Of a stretch of 64,000 nucleotides of DNA, positions 53,722 through 63,019 are shown piece by piece. A model generated the notes under the pieces. The model made no database searches. It was not told the DNA's origin and was given only the letters and a program-made list of their open reading frames with translations. Source of the stretch: Pseudomonas fluorescens (GTDB lineage Bacteria > Pseudomonadota > Gammaproteobacteria > Pseudomonadales > Pseudomonadaceae); the NCBI RefSeq assembly GCF_001623525.1, contig NZ_CP015225.1:1178001-1242000 (forward strand), written 5' to 3'. Within the stretch, counting starts at the first letter, position 1. The number at the start of each line of letters is the position of its first letter. Made by a program: the position numbers and the translations under genes.

Positions 53722-53751
53722 GCGCAAGAGTCATCGTCCGGGCTCTTGCGC
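53722..53751 (+). terminator. Terminator-like hairpin after the MDR dehydrogenase
   Basis: GCGCAAGAG (53722-53730) and CTCTTGCGC (53743-53751) form a perfect 9-bp stem with a 12-nt loop, 10 bp after the stop codon. Only a weak T-rich tail follows. Confidence 0.65.
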
Positions 53752-54386
53752 TGCCTTCGTCCTGACACCTTCTTATCCTTTCTGACGACACCTCCTGCCT
53801 GGCGGTGCTGCGTTCTTACCTGGCCTTTCGTGCCTTGAATGGCCTGTCCCGGTTCGCTCAAGCCTGAAACGGTCTGCCGACCAACATCTGAACTGGTTTT
53901 TGCCCTCAATCTGTATCTTCTAATCATTGTTTAAGTCTTGATAATTGAACGCTGATTTCCATATCAAGGAAGAAGTCGTGGTGCTGTATAACTTTTTCGA
54001 AGGTCTTCATCCTTCAAGATGCATTCAAGGGGCAATAAACGTAAATGGGTATGGGGCTATCTATCGACCCTGGGGAAAACAGGGCGGGGTAGAGAGCCAA
54101 TTAAAGTTCGGCAAGTTCTTTATTTCTCGTACTCATTGTCTGTGGGACGTTGTCGGAATTCTCCTAGGACGTGCCGTTCGGTCGGTTAGGTCCCCTGATT
54201 TCAAGGCTTTCGGCGGGGGAGTGCTGGGGCGTGAGCCGACTCTCAGTATATGTATCAAATAATTACAACAAGCAATGCTCGAGCGTATTGCTAATACTCT
54301 TTGAGTGCTAGAACAATCATCTAGACCAACACGTCGTGCAGTCACGTTGGTGCGGGTGCGACGCCGATAGTTGAATTTCCAGGTAA
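53752..54386. other. Gene-poor stretch, one doubtful frame
   Basis: 635 bp before the unknown 497-residue protein. A plus-strand frame at 53945-54262 (105 residues, VVLYNFFEGLHPSRCIQGAI and later ISRTHCLWDVVGILLGRAVR) has no motif and its only early start is a TTG. AT-rich sequence at 54240-54300 probably holds the promoter of the next gene. Confidence 0.35.
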
Positions 54387-54392
54387 ATGGCT

Positions 54393-55883
54393 ATGAGTGC
54401 AATTCATGAGCAGGCAATGACTCACGTGTATCAACAGATACTGCAACGACTGTCAGGTTTTTATTCCCGGGCAGAACGTACCGCGTTGCAGCTTTTGATC
54501 CAGCGTTTAATTGTCGCCGCCGGAGGCATCGAGCGGATTGGCGATTATCGCGTGTTGACGGTCCTGAACGGGAGCCGGGAAAGCTTTTATGTGCTGACCG
54601 CCTTGCGGGCGGCACAGCTGAGTATCGCGGGGCGACATCCGGTGACCTTCACCTTGCGTGTCGCCACGCCACGCTTGAGCGAAACCACCCAGGCGACGCT
54701 GGAAAACATCCACCGCTGCTACAGCGCGCTGTTTGTCTACGATGATCCCCGGGTCGAATTGCTGATGGCGGATAATCGCGAGGTGTTGCCGTTCAATCAC
54801 CGGCAGCCCTTGTCGGTGGCAGGGCACGAAGCCAATCGCATGGACCTGCTGGTGCTGGGACACCTTCGTGCGGTCGACAGCCCCTTGGAGATTGGGGATG
54901 ACGGCTACCTGGCGATGGCCGAATTCTATCGGCATATGGCTCGCTGGGAGTCGGGCGTGGATTCGTTGGTCAGCAGCGATACACCGCGCCAGCAAAAACA
55001 ATTCATATCGGGCCTTCGCCGCGCGACTCGCAAGATCGGCCTGCAGACCGAGCACGCCTGCGGTTTCGACAACCTCTTTGCCCACCTCGACACCCTGGGT
55101 GGTGATATCTACCGGCATTTCTATGGGCCGGATCGCCTCGATGCCTGGAGGCCCGAGGGGCACTTCGAGGCCTGCCGGCGAGTGGGCCACGTCGGCATCG
55201 ACGACCTGATCGTCGTTCGTTCGGAGGGAACCAACTGGCCGCTCTTCAACGAGTTCCTGCGGGTGCAGACCGAGGGGCTTGTGCCGTCCGCGCCTGAAAA
55301 TGAATACATCAGCCCGCTGCTGTCGGCCCATTTGCACGGTCTGCAGGCCTGCTACCTGCATGGCCGCAGCTATGAAACCGGCTATGGAGACTACGCGCAG
55401 CGAGCGATCATGATCATGCATCGCAAGCAACTGCCGGAACACGCCTGCGAACAGGCCCGGGCACTGTTCGGCTCACCGTCGTCGATTCCCGAGCGTCGTG
55501 CCTACGCCGCCCTTGAAGCGCAAAAGGTCCTGGGGCTCAGCGAAACGCAACTGGTGTGCATGCTGTTCGCGCCCTTCGTGGGGCAGGGGGCGGGCCTGGA
55601 GCATTTCCTGCGTTGCTGCCATCCCGGCATGCTGGTGGCGATGCCGGACCTGCACAAGGCCATGCAGGGCGCGACCGTCGTCGATCAGGTTGCGCAGTGG
55701 ATGGTCGAGGTCAGCGGCCTGCCCATCGACATCCTTGGCAAGCTGTACCGGGCGAGCGTCTCACTGCCGGAACAACCGGACATTGCCCCGGGCGCCGATC
55801 TGCAGCAGACCATTGACGGCATCGACACTGCAGAAGCCGGGGCGCCTGTCGATGGGCTGCATGAACGCTCGGCAAGGCATTGA
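54393..55883 (+). CDS. Conserved-looking protein of unknown function
   Basis: A 496-497-residue cytoplasmic protein, MSAIHEQAMTHVYQQILQRL to GLHERSARH. It has no signal peptide and no membrane helix. Segments such as YRVLTVLNGSRESFYVLTAL and RMDLLVLGHLRAVDSPLEIG look like alpha/beta folds, but I recognise no family. The second of two close ATGs is chosen because CCAGG is better spaced from it. It precedes the MocR-type gene by 97 bp on the same strand and may be functionally linked to it. Codon use is normal for the chromosome. Confidence 0.65.
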   Translation: MSAIHEQAMTHVYQQILQRLSGFYSRAERTALQLLIQRLIVAAGGIERIGDYRVLTVLNGSRESFYVLTALRAAQLSIAGRHPVTFTLRVATPRLSETTQATLENIHRCYSALFVYDDPRVELLMADNREVLPFNHRQPLSVAGHEANRMDLLVLGHLRAVDSPLEIGDDGYLAMAEFYRHMARWESGVDSLVSSDTPRQQKQFISGLRRATRKIGLQTEHACGFDNLFAHLDTLGGDIYRHFYGPDRLDAWRPEGHFEACRRVGHVGIDDLIVVRSEGTNWPLFNEFLRVQTEGLVPSAPENEYISPLLSAHLHGLQACYLHGRSYETGYGDYAQRAIMIMHRKQLPEHACEQARALFGSPSSIPERRAYAALEAQKVLGLSETQLVCMLFAPFVGQGAGLEHFLRCCHPGMLVAMPDLHKAMQGATVVDQVAQWMVEVSGLPIDILGKLYRASVSLPEQPDIAPGADLQQTIDGIDTAEAGAPVDGLHERSARH

Positions 55884-55979
55884 GGAACGAGGTTTGACGG
55901 AATCATCTACCTCGTCCCCAGTCCTTGTACCCGGCGTTGCGACTGGGTCGGCGGCGACCCGCTGTCCTGGCCTGAGCCG

Positions 55980-57377
55980 ATGAAAGGTTGCCGGGAGACA
56001 GGCTTCGCCTACCAGGCGGTTTATCGCTACCTGACCACGCTGATCAACGAGCTGGAGGTTGATGCGCGGGTTCGCCTGCCGTCGCTGCGGCAACTGGCCG
56101 AGCGTCTGAACGTATCGATATCGACCATTCAGTACGCGTATTCGCTGCTGGAAAAGGAAGGGCGGGTCTATTCGATCGCCAAGTCCGGTTACTACGCGCT
56201 GCCAGTGCCCAGCATGGCCACCCTGGACGGCGGTGACGATTTGCTCGAGACCTTGTACGTCAATGCCCGACGACCAGGCATGCGGGTGTTCAGTGCGGAC
56301 GAACCGGCATCGATGCAGCCATTGGACAGCCCGCTGTTGCTGCTCGAGCGCGAACTGCTGCGCCAGTACCCACGCTCCTCGCAGACACCCTCGCAACCCT
56401 GGGGTGAGCTGGAGCTGCGCACCGCGCTGGCTGCCCGCTACACGTCTTCGCCGGCCCGTTGCTGGAATGCCGATGACGTCTACATTGGCGCCGACCTGCG
56501 TGGCGTGCTGGAGATCCTGATCGCGGTGCTGGCACTGCGCGGTGCCGCCGTGCTGATCGAATCACCCTGCGATTGGGCAGTGTTGCGCCTGCTGCAGGCG
56601 GCGGAGGTCAACGTCATCGAGCTGCCACTGCTGACCAGCGGCGAGCTCAATGTCGAGCAACTGGAACAACTGCTGGTGAACGAAACTGTGCGCCTGGTGG
56701 TGTTGTCGTCGGTCTTGAACATGCCGAGGGGGACGCTCGTTCCTGAAGAGAACCGTCGTGCCATCGCGCATCTGCTGGAGCGGCACGGAACTTGGGTGCT
56801 GGAGAACGACAGCCATACGGACCTGGCGTTCGAGGCGAGGGGGACGCCTTTTCGAGACTTGCTCGACCCGGACCGGTTGATCGTCTATTCGACGTTCGAG
56901 AAAACCATCGGGCCGGAGGCGCCGTATGGCTACGTGTTGTCGCGCCAGTTGACCTTGCACCTGCAGCGACATTTCCTGCTGCGCGCGTTTTGCTTGTCGC
57001 CGATTCGCCAGAAAGCCATCGCCCGGCTGTACAGCAACGGTCGGATTGACCAGCATTTGCTGGTGTTGCGGCGCCTGCTGCGCGAAAGCGCGGTTTCGAC
57101 GACGCAATTGCTGCGCGAGCGGCTAGGGGATAGCCTGCAATGGGCAGAACCTCAAGGTGGTGCGACGATCTGGATGCAATCGACGCGACGGGTCGACTTG
57201 CGGCGGGTTTTCCATCGGCTGCTTGCCCAGCGAATCGTCATCGCGCCAGGGGAGTTGTTCAGCCTCCAGGGCCTGTATGCACAACATATGCGCCTCACCC
57301 ACGCCCTGAACGGGCCACAGGACATGGACGCTGCGCTCTGCGCGCTGGCCGATGCCTTGAGGCTCGAACAAGCGTAG
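55980..57377 (+). CDS. MocR-type GntR regulator/aminotransferase fusion
   Basis: A 465-residue protein. Residues 10-75 form a GntR winged helix (YRYLTTLINELEVDARVRLP, SLRQLAERLNVSISTIQYAY), the rest a class I aminotransferase domain. The PLP lysine lies in IVYSTFEKTIGPEAPYGYVL, and LENDSHTDLAFEARG supplies the Asp that contacts PLP. MocR proteins are PLP-dependent regulators, often of vitamin B6, taurine or GABA genes. The start is the ATG at 55980, close to the end of the preceding gene. The gene it controls is not evident; the unknown protein upstream is a candidate. Confidence 0.87.
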   Translation: MKGCRETGFAYQAVYRYLTTLINELEVDARVRLPSLRQLAERLNVSISTIQYAYSLLEKEGRVYSIAKSGYYALPVPSMATLDGGDDLLETLYVNARRPGMRVFSADEPASMQPLDSPLLLLERELLRQYPRSSQTPSQPWGELELRTALAARYTSSPARCWNADDVYIGADLRGVLEILIAVLALRGAAVLIESPCDWAVLRLLQAAEVNVIELPLLTSGELNVEQLEQLLVNETVRLVVLSSVLNMPRGTLVPEENRRAIAHLLERHGTWVLENDSHTDLAFEARGTPFRDLLDPDRLIVYSTFEKTIGPEAPYGYVLSRQLTLHLQRHFLLRAFCLSPIRQKAIARLYSNGRIDQHLLVLRRLLRESAVSTTQLLRERLGDSLQWAEPQGGATIWMQSTRRVDLRRVFHRLLAQRIVIAPGELFSLQGLYAQHMRLTHALNGPQDMDAALCALADALRLEQA

Positions 57378-57467
57378 TCGGCGCAATGGATCGAACCCAT
57401 CGCGCCATGGTCGAACTGTCAGTAAACTGCACCCCATTTACCGAGCCACTCCACTCAGAGGTTTTGC

Positions 57468-59114
57468 ATGACAGTCAGTCCATTTGCGGGCAAGCCGGCA
57501 CCGGCAGAGTTGTTGATCGATATCCCGCGACTGGTGACGGCCTACTACACCGGCCGACCCGATGCCTCGGTTGCGACCCAGCGCGTGGCTTTTGGCACGT
57601 CCGGGCACCGTGGCAGCTCCTTCGACCTGGGCTTCAACGAGTGGCACGTGTTGGCCATCAGCCAGGCGATCTGTCTGTACCGCGAAGCCCAGGGCATCAA
57701 CGGGCCGCTGTTCGTCGGTATCGACACCCACGCGCTATCGACCCCGGCGGGTGCCAGCGCGCTGGAAGTATTCGCGGCCAATGGCGTCACCGTAATGATC
57801 GCCGAAGGCGATGAATACACCCCGACACCGGCGGTTTCCCACGCCATTCTCTGCTACAACCGTGGCCGCACCTCGGGCCTGGCGGACGGTATCGTCATCA
57901 CGCCGTCCCACAACCCACCGCAAAGTGGCGGTTACAAGTACAACCCTACCAACGGTGGTCCGGCCGATACCCATATCACCAAGTGGATCGAAGCCAAGGC
58001 CAACGAGCTGCTGGCCAACCAGCTCGCCGGCGTCAAGCGCGTCAGCTACGAGCAGGCCCTGAAAGCCGATACCACCCACCGTCACGACTATGTAAACACC
58101 TACGTGGCAGACCTGATCAACGTCATCGATTTCGATGCCATCCGTACCGCCGGGTTGCGTCTGGGCGTCGATCCGTTGGGCGGCGCGGGCGTGCGCTACT
58201 GGCCGGCCATTGCCGAGCATTACCGCCTGGACCTGGACGTGGTGAACACTCACGTGGATTCCACCTTCCGTTTCATGACCGTCGACTGGGACGGGCAGAT
58301 CCGCATGGACCCGTCCTCCAGCCATGCGATGCAAGGGTTGATTGGCCTGAAGGAACGCTTCGACGTGGCCTTTGCCTGCGACCCGGACCATGACCGCCAT
58401 GGCATCGTGACCCCATCCGGTGGCCTGTTGGCGCCGAACAACTACCTGGCGGTCTCCATCGACTACCTGTTCCAGAATCGCCCGCAATGGCGCGCCGATG
58501 CCGCCGTAGGCAAGACGGTGGTCAGCAGCGGCCTGATCGATCGCGTGGCCAAGCGCCTGGGGCGCCGCCTCTATGAAGTGCCGGTGGGCTTCAAGTGGTT
58601 TGCCGATGGCCTGTTCGATGGTTCCCTGGGCTTTGGGGGTGAAGAAAGTGCCGGTGCTTCGTTCCTGCGCAAGGATGGAGGCGTCTGGAGTACCGACAAG
58701 GACGGCCTGATCCCGGCGCTGTTGGCAGCTGAAATGACCGCGCGCACCGGTCGCGACCCGAGCCAGGCCTACCGCGCGTTGACTGACGAGCTGGGCGAAC
58801 CATTCTCGGTACGCGTCGATGCCAAGGCCAGCCCCCAACAGAAGGCGCTGTTGAGCAAGCTGTCGCCCGATCAGGTGGCCTCCACCGAACTGGCCGGGGA
58901 GAAGATCCAGAATATCCTCAGTCATGCGCCGGGCAATGACCAGGCCATTGGCGGCCTGAAGGTCATGACCGAAAACGGCTGGTTTGCGGCACGCCCGTCC
59001 GGGACCGAGGATATCTACAAGATCTACGCCGAAAGCTTCCTTGGCGACGCGCACCTCAAGCAATTGGTGGCTGAAGCGCAAACGTTGGTGGATGGGGCTA
59101 TCACCAGCAAGTGA
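57468..59114 (+). CDS. pgm: Phosphoglucomutase (alpha-D-glucose phosphate-specific)
   Basis: A 548-residue alpha-phosphohexomutase. Ser147 in [16 protein letters not shown] is the phosphorylated catalytic residue. [17 protein letters not shown] is the metal-binding loop, [20 protein letters not shown] the sugar-binding loop, and [17 protein letters not shown] the phosphate-binding loop. It interconverts glucose 1- and 6-phosphate for glycogen, trehalose and polysaccharide metabolism. Length and motifs match bacterial Pgm. The upstream gap is 90 bp, and a REP doublet follows. Confidence 0.95.
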   Translation: MTVSPFAGKPAPAELLIDIPRLVTAYYTGRPDASVATQRVAFGTSGHRGSSFDLGFNEWHVLAISQAICLYREAQGINGPLFVGIDTHALSTPAGASALEVFAANGVTVMIAEGDEYTPTPAVSHAILCYNRGRTSGLADGIVITPSHNPPQSGGYKYNPTNGGPADTHITKWIEAKANELLANQLAGVKRVSYEQALKADTTHRHDYVNTYVADLINVIDFDAIRTAGLRLGVDPLGGAGVRYWPAIAEHYRLDLDVVNTHVDSTFRFMTVDWDGQIRMDPSSSHAMQGLIGLKERFDVAFACDPDHDRHGIVTPSGGLLAPNNYLAVSIDYLFQNRPQWRADAAVGKTVVSSGLIDRVAKRLGRRLYEVPVGFKWFADGLFDGSLGFGGEESAGASFLRKDGGVWSTDKDGLIPALLAAEMTARTGRDPSQAYRALTDELGEPFSVRVDAKASPQQKALLSKLSPDQVASTELAGEKIQNILSHAPGNDQAIGGLKVMTENGWFAARPSGTEDIYKIYAESFLGDAHLKQLVAEAQTLVDGAITSK

Positions 59115-59131
59115 TACATCTGATGTGAGCT

Positions 59132-59264
59132 TTGTGGCGAGGGAGCTTGCTCCCGCTGGGCTGCGCAGCAGCCCCCTCAAGCTCACTCAATCGACCTGAT
59201 CCACCGCGTCGCCGGGTTCTAGGGCCGCTGCGCAACCGAGCGGGAGCAAGCTCCCTCGCCACAA
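59132..59264. repeat. Paired REP palindromes, third doublet
   Basis: TTGTGGCGAGGGAGCTTGCT then CCCG (59132-59155) and its exact reverse complement (59241-59264), 85 bp apart, between the convergent pgm and pirin genes. This is the GAGGGAGCTTGCTCCC class, different from the doublets at 15743 and 25762. Confidence 0.88.
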
Positions 59265-59289
59265 GAGCAGCAGTGACGCGATGCAGGGT

Positions 59290-59985
59290 TTAGGCGAGGT
59301 CAACGAGCACGATTTCGCTGTCTTCGATCGCGGTCACCCGCAATATCCGTTCATCTTCAATCGCAACACCGTCTCGAGCTTGTGCACGCAAGCCGTTGAT
59401 TTCTATCAATCCTGTGGCCGGCACAAGATAAGCTCGACGTGCGGCGTCCAGCCGATACTCCGCACTTTCACCCGCCTTGAGATTGGCCGCTACCAGTCGT
59501 GCGTCGGCGCGAATGCGCAGGCTCTGGTCATCGCCGGCCTTGCCACTGGCCAACGTCACGAAGCCTTCGCGCGAGTCCTTGGGAAACGGCTTGGCGCCCC
59601 ATGACGGTGCCAGGCCTTCTTCGTTGGGGATGATCCATATCTGGAAGATGCGGGTGGCCGTCGACTCCAGGTTGTATTCGCTATGGGCAATGCCGGTGCC
59701 GGCGCTCATGACCTGTACATCACCGGCCTGCGTACGGCCTTTGTTACCCAGATTGTCCTGGTGGCTGATCGCGCCTTCGCGCACATAGGTGATGATTTCC
59801 ATGTCCCGGTGCGGGTGTTGGGGAAAACCGCTGCCGGGGGCGATGACATCATCGTTCCAGACGCGCAGGTTGCCCCAATGCATGCGTTGCGGGTCGTAAT
59901 ACTCGGCGAACGAAAAATGGTGGTGGGCATCCAACCAGCCGTGGTTGGCGGCGCCCAAGGTGGCGAAGGGCCTGAGTTCGAGCAT
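59290..59985 (-). CDS. Pirin-family protein (quercetinase-like bicupin)
   Basis: A 231-residue bicupin. The N-terminal cupin has GFPQHPHRDMEIITYVREGA and HQDNLGNKG, then DVQVMSAGTGIAHSEYN with the family metal ligands (three His, one Glu). The C-terminal cupin is degenerate. Relatives such as YhaK act as quercetin dioxygenases or redox sensors. ATG 59985 starts at MLELRPFATLGAANHGWLDA, where family similarity begins; a longer frame upstream is not supported. It is convergent with pgm. Confidence 0.88.
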   Translation of the reverse strand: MLELRPFATLGAANHGWLDAHHHFSFAEYYDPQRMHWGNLRVWNDDVIAPGSGFPQHPHRDMEIITYVREGAISHQDNLGNKGRTQAGDVQVMSAGTGIAHSEYNLESTATRIFQIWIIPNEEGLAPSWGAKPFPKDSREGFVTLASGKAGDDQSLRIRADARLVAANLKAGESAEYRLDAARRAYLVPATGLIEINGLRAQARDGVAIEDERILRVTAIEDSEIVLVDLA

Positions 59986-60200
59986 GTTCGTATCCTTTTC
60001 GCTGGGAGCGAAAGCGATGGTTGATGGCGCTATTCTCGCGAAGGAAATCATCGACAAAAAGCGTAAAAAACGCGTCAAACCTATCGACTAACCAGATATG
60101 AATTCGTGAGCCAACTTTCACTTCATCGCCTAAACCCATGACTTAAAAGCTTTTGGGTGGAACCTGGCGGTAAATCCAGACACCATAGCTGTCATGGTTC

Positions 60201-62708
60201 ATGAACACCGGAGTCCCCAGCGTGGCGCAACACACTCCCGATCTTCCCCCCGAGCTTCTATCCCTGGCCCAGATGCCGCTGTTCAAGCGCCTGGCCGCCC
60301 GATTCTTCGGCCATGGCCTGACACGCCTGCGAGCCCAACATCGTGCCTCCTGGTTGCATGGCCAGGCCGACGGTTTCCGCAGCGGTCATACCGCTGGTTT
60401 TGACTATGGATACAAGGAAGGCCGGGCCGAAGGGCTGGAGGAAGGCCGCCAGGTCCTGTTGATCCGTGATTCGCGCAGCACGGAGCATCCGGCACCGCAG
60501 GTCGATGATCTGCTGTTCGATGACTGGCGCCTGCCGCTGACCGCTGAGTTGAAGAAACGCATCAAGGCAGATGTCGCCCGATTGCTGCCGGTCCATGCAC
60601 AACCGAGTGCTGCGCAATGGAAGATGATTTTCAGCGACACGCCCTCGACCTCGGTGGTCGCCGGGGCCGGGGCGGGGAAGTCCACCACCCTGGTGCTGCG
60701 CATTGTGCTGTTGTCCCATTACCTGGGTTTCGAATTGGACTCGATGACCGTGGTGACGTTTACCCGGGAATCGCGCAAGGATTTCATCCAGAAACTGATC
60801 GAAGTGTTTGCCCTGTGGGGACGTACCGTCAGCCTCAAGGAAGCTCGGGACTTGGTGCGGACATTCCATTCGCGAATCTTGCCCATGGTCCGCAGCTTGC
60901 CCGGGTTTGAACGGCTCCAGGCGTTCGAGACCCTGAGCCATCGCGCCGAAGCGGGTGACGATGATGCCCAGGGCAATCCTTTTGATTTGCGCATCAATGA
61001 CGCCCAGCGCCAGCAACTCAACGCCTGTTATTACAACCTTTACCAGCGTGACCCGCGTTTCCGTGAGTTGATCCTGCCGTTGTCCCGCCACGCGCTGCAG
61101 CTCAAGGAACTGGAGCGCGATCACCCGGATGTACAAAAGCGGGTCGCCGTGACCGCGCTGGCAGCCCAGCGCGATGAAGAATTGTGCGATGCCGTCGAAG
61201 ACCTGTGGTTGCGCGCCGGTGCCTGGCCGATCAAGGGTATCGAGCCGAAACGACAAACGTTCGAGATCAATGGGGCGACGTTCCACTGCCATGGTTACGC
61301 GCCTTCCCTGGATGCCTGGGTAATATTGGGGTTCGATCCACGGGAAGACGCCCGGCTCAGTCGTCCGGGCGCCAAGTTGAGCATCCGCGCGGAATGGGCG
61401 GTCAAGCGCACTCTGTTTCAAGCTTTCTGTCGTAAGCCACTGATATGGCTTGAAAGTTATGAGGCGTCAAAACGTGTATTAGCATCAATGGCCGGCGATG
61501 CCAGTGCCGGGCCAGGGTTCGATTACAAGGTCAAGGGCGAGTTGGGTTCGGCACCGTTGCTGGACTGCTTTGTCGCGGCGGCAGGCTTTATCGAGAACCT
61601 GGGCCTGGACGTCCCGGATGCCGTGGGTCGGATGTCCTTTGCCCAGGATGACCCTGATCGGTATTTCTTTGAGGCGCTGAGTCGCTACTGGCGGGCATTC
61701 GAAGACCATCTGCTCGACCAATCGCCGCCGGTCATGACCTACAACCGCATGTTTGCGCTGTTCAGCGAACACTCGCCGGAAAACTTCAAATTGCTGGGGG
61801 ATGCGTTGCTCAGGCCGCTTTCGCACCTGATGATCGACGAATTCCAGGACGTGTCGCCGCAGATCGTCTCCTGGCTGCGAGCCAGTCTTCGGGAAATACG
61901 CAGTCGTGGCCCCGCGATGCACGTGGGGCGCGGTGCCCAGCGCTCTTCCTTGTTGTGTGTCGGGGACGATTGGCAGTCGATCTATGGCTGGCGCGGCAGT
62001 TCACCGAGTTATTTCATGGCATTCAACCAGCAATTCCCGTCGCCGACGACCACCCGCGTCATGCTCACTGACAACTATCGCAGCCACCAACACATCATCG
62101 ATGCGGCCGAGCATATTGTTCGCGCCGCTGCGGCTATCCCAGGCAAGAAGGCCAAGGCCAGTGGCGTGTCTTGCTCGCTGAGCCCGGTCAATGTGTTGGA
62201 TCGAGACGATGAAGGGCTGGCGCGGCGACTGGATGAGCACTACCGCAAGGGCGATTCGATCTTGATGCTGTATCGAAAAAGCAGCGATAAGCTATTGATA
62301 GAAAAGTATATTCAGTCAACAGTTAATGTGGATTCTAGCTTGCCGTGGGAGGCGAGGCGGCTCAGGCAGATGACTTACCACAGTGCCAAGGGGCTCCAGG
62401 CTGATGCGGTGTTCCTGCTGGGCGACTGTCAGCACCTGAGCAGTTCACCCTACAAGAACCAGGTCTACCGAATGGCCGGTCTAGGCAAGGACGGTGATGC
62501 CGAACCTTACGACTCGGCGCAAAAGGACGAAATCCTGCGCCTGGCGTATGTGGGCATCACGCGTGCGGTGCAGCACTGTTACTGGTACGTCGATGGCCAG
62601 GACGGCCAGGCGGCCAATGGGCCCAAGGCTTCGGATCGTATTGCCGGGGACAAGCCCTTTTTTGCTGACCATCGCCGGAGCGTGGCAAATGGCCGGCAAA
62701 AAGCCTGA
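60201..62708 (+). CDS. UvrD/Rep-family superfamily 1 DNA helicase
   Basis: An 835-residue SF1A helicase. The Walker A motif SVVAGAGAGKSTTLVLRI is at residues 151-168 (Lys160), preceded by a Q motif near Gln139. VVTFTRESRKDFIQK is motif Ia, LMIDEFQDVSPQIVSWLRAS Walker B, CVGDDWQSIYGWRGSSPSYF motif III, YHSAKGLQADAVFLLGD motif V and LAYVGITRAVQHCYWYV motif VI. It carries an N-terminal extension of about 130 residues with a glycine/glutamate-rich segment (GYKEGRAEGLEEGRQ) not found in UvrD or Rep, so it is a distinct subfamily, perhaps for DNA repair. Confidence 0.88.
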   Translation: MNTGVPSVAQHTPDLPPELLSLAQMPLFKRLAARFFGHGLTRLRAQHRASWLHGQADGFRSGHTAGFDYGYKEGRAEGLEEGRQVLLIRDSRSTEHPAPQVDDLLFDDWRLPLTAELKKRIKADVARLLPVHAQPSAAQWKMIFSDTPSTSVVAGAGAGKSTTLVLRIVLLSHYLGFELDSMTVVTFTRESRKDFIQKLIEVFALWGRTVSLKEARDLVRTFHSRILPMVRSLPGFERLQAFETLSHRAEAGDDDAQGNPFDLRINDAQRQQLNACYYNLYQRDPRFRELILPLSRHALQLKELERDHPDVQKRVAVTALAAQRDEELCDAVEDLWLRAGAWPIKGIEPKRQTFEINGATFHCHGYAPSLDAWVILGFDPREDARLSRPGAKLSIRAEWAVKRTLFQAFCRKPLIWLESYEASKRVLASMAGDASAGPGFDYKVKGELGSAPLLDCFVAAAGFIENLGLDVPDAVGRMSFAQDDPDRYFFEALSRYWRAFEDHLLDQSPPVMTYNRMFALFSEHSPENFKLLGDALLRPLSHLMIDEFQDVSPQIVSWLRASLREIRSRGPAMHVGRGAQRSSLLCVGDDWQSIYGWRGSSPSYFMAFNQQFPSPTTTRVMLTDNYRSHQHIIDAAEHIVRAAAAIPGKKAKASGVSCSLSPVNVLDRDDEGLARRLDEHYRKGDSILMLYRKSSDKLLIEKYIQSTVNVDSSLPWEARRLRQMTYHSAKGLQADAVFLLGDCQHLSSSPYKNQVYRMAGLGKDGDAEPYDSAQKDEILRLAYVGITRAVQHCYWYVDGQDGQAANGPKASDRIAGDKPFFADHRRSVANGRQKA

Positions 62709-63019
62709 AGCATGATGGCACCTTTGGATAAATGATCTACACCTATGGCAAGGGATTGCATTGCCAAGGTCGGCATGCGGTTGATCGATCGATCACCGCG
62801 CGAAATCTTCGCCACGCTCCCTCGATATCGTTCCCACCCGGCTGCCAGAGCCAGGCCTGACTGTGTCCGCTTGGCGGGCGCCAAGGAGGTGCGTCACATC
62901 GCTGAGCGTGGACCGTGAACAGGTCTGGCATCGTGCCAACGCCTGATAACAGAAGGAGGCCCTGCGCATCGCTCAACCCTTCGACGGGACGGCAGGCGCC
63001 TCCCGATAAGGAGATATCG
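62709..63019. other. Stretch without a recognisable gene
   Basis: 311 bp between the helicase and the secreted-protein gene. No frame with family motifs is visible; it presumably contains the promoter of the next gene. Confidence 0.4.

Noticed and set aside
53945..54262. 105-codon frame before the unknown 497-residue protein
   Set aside because: TTG start only, no ribosome site, no recognisable domain; kept only as a remark in the intergenic entry.
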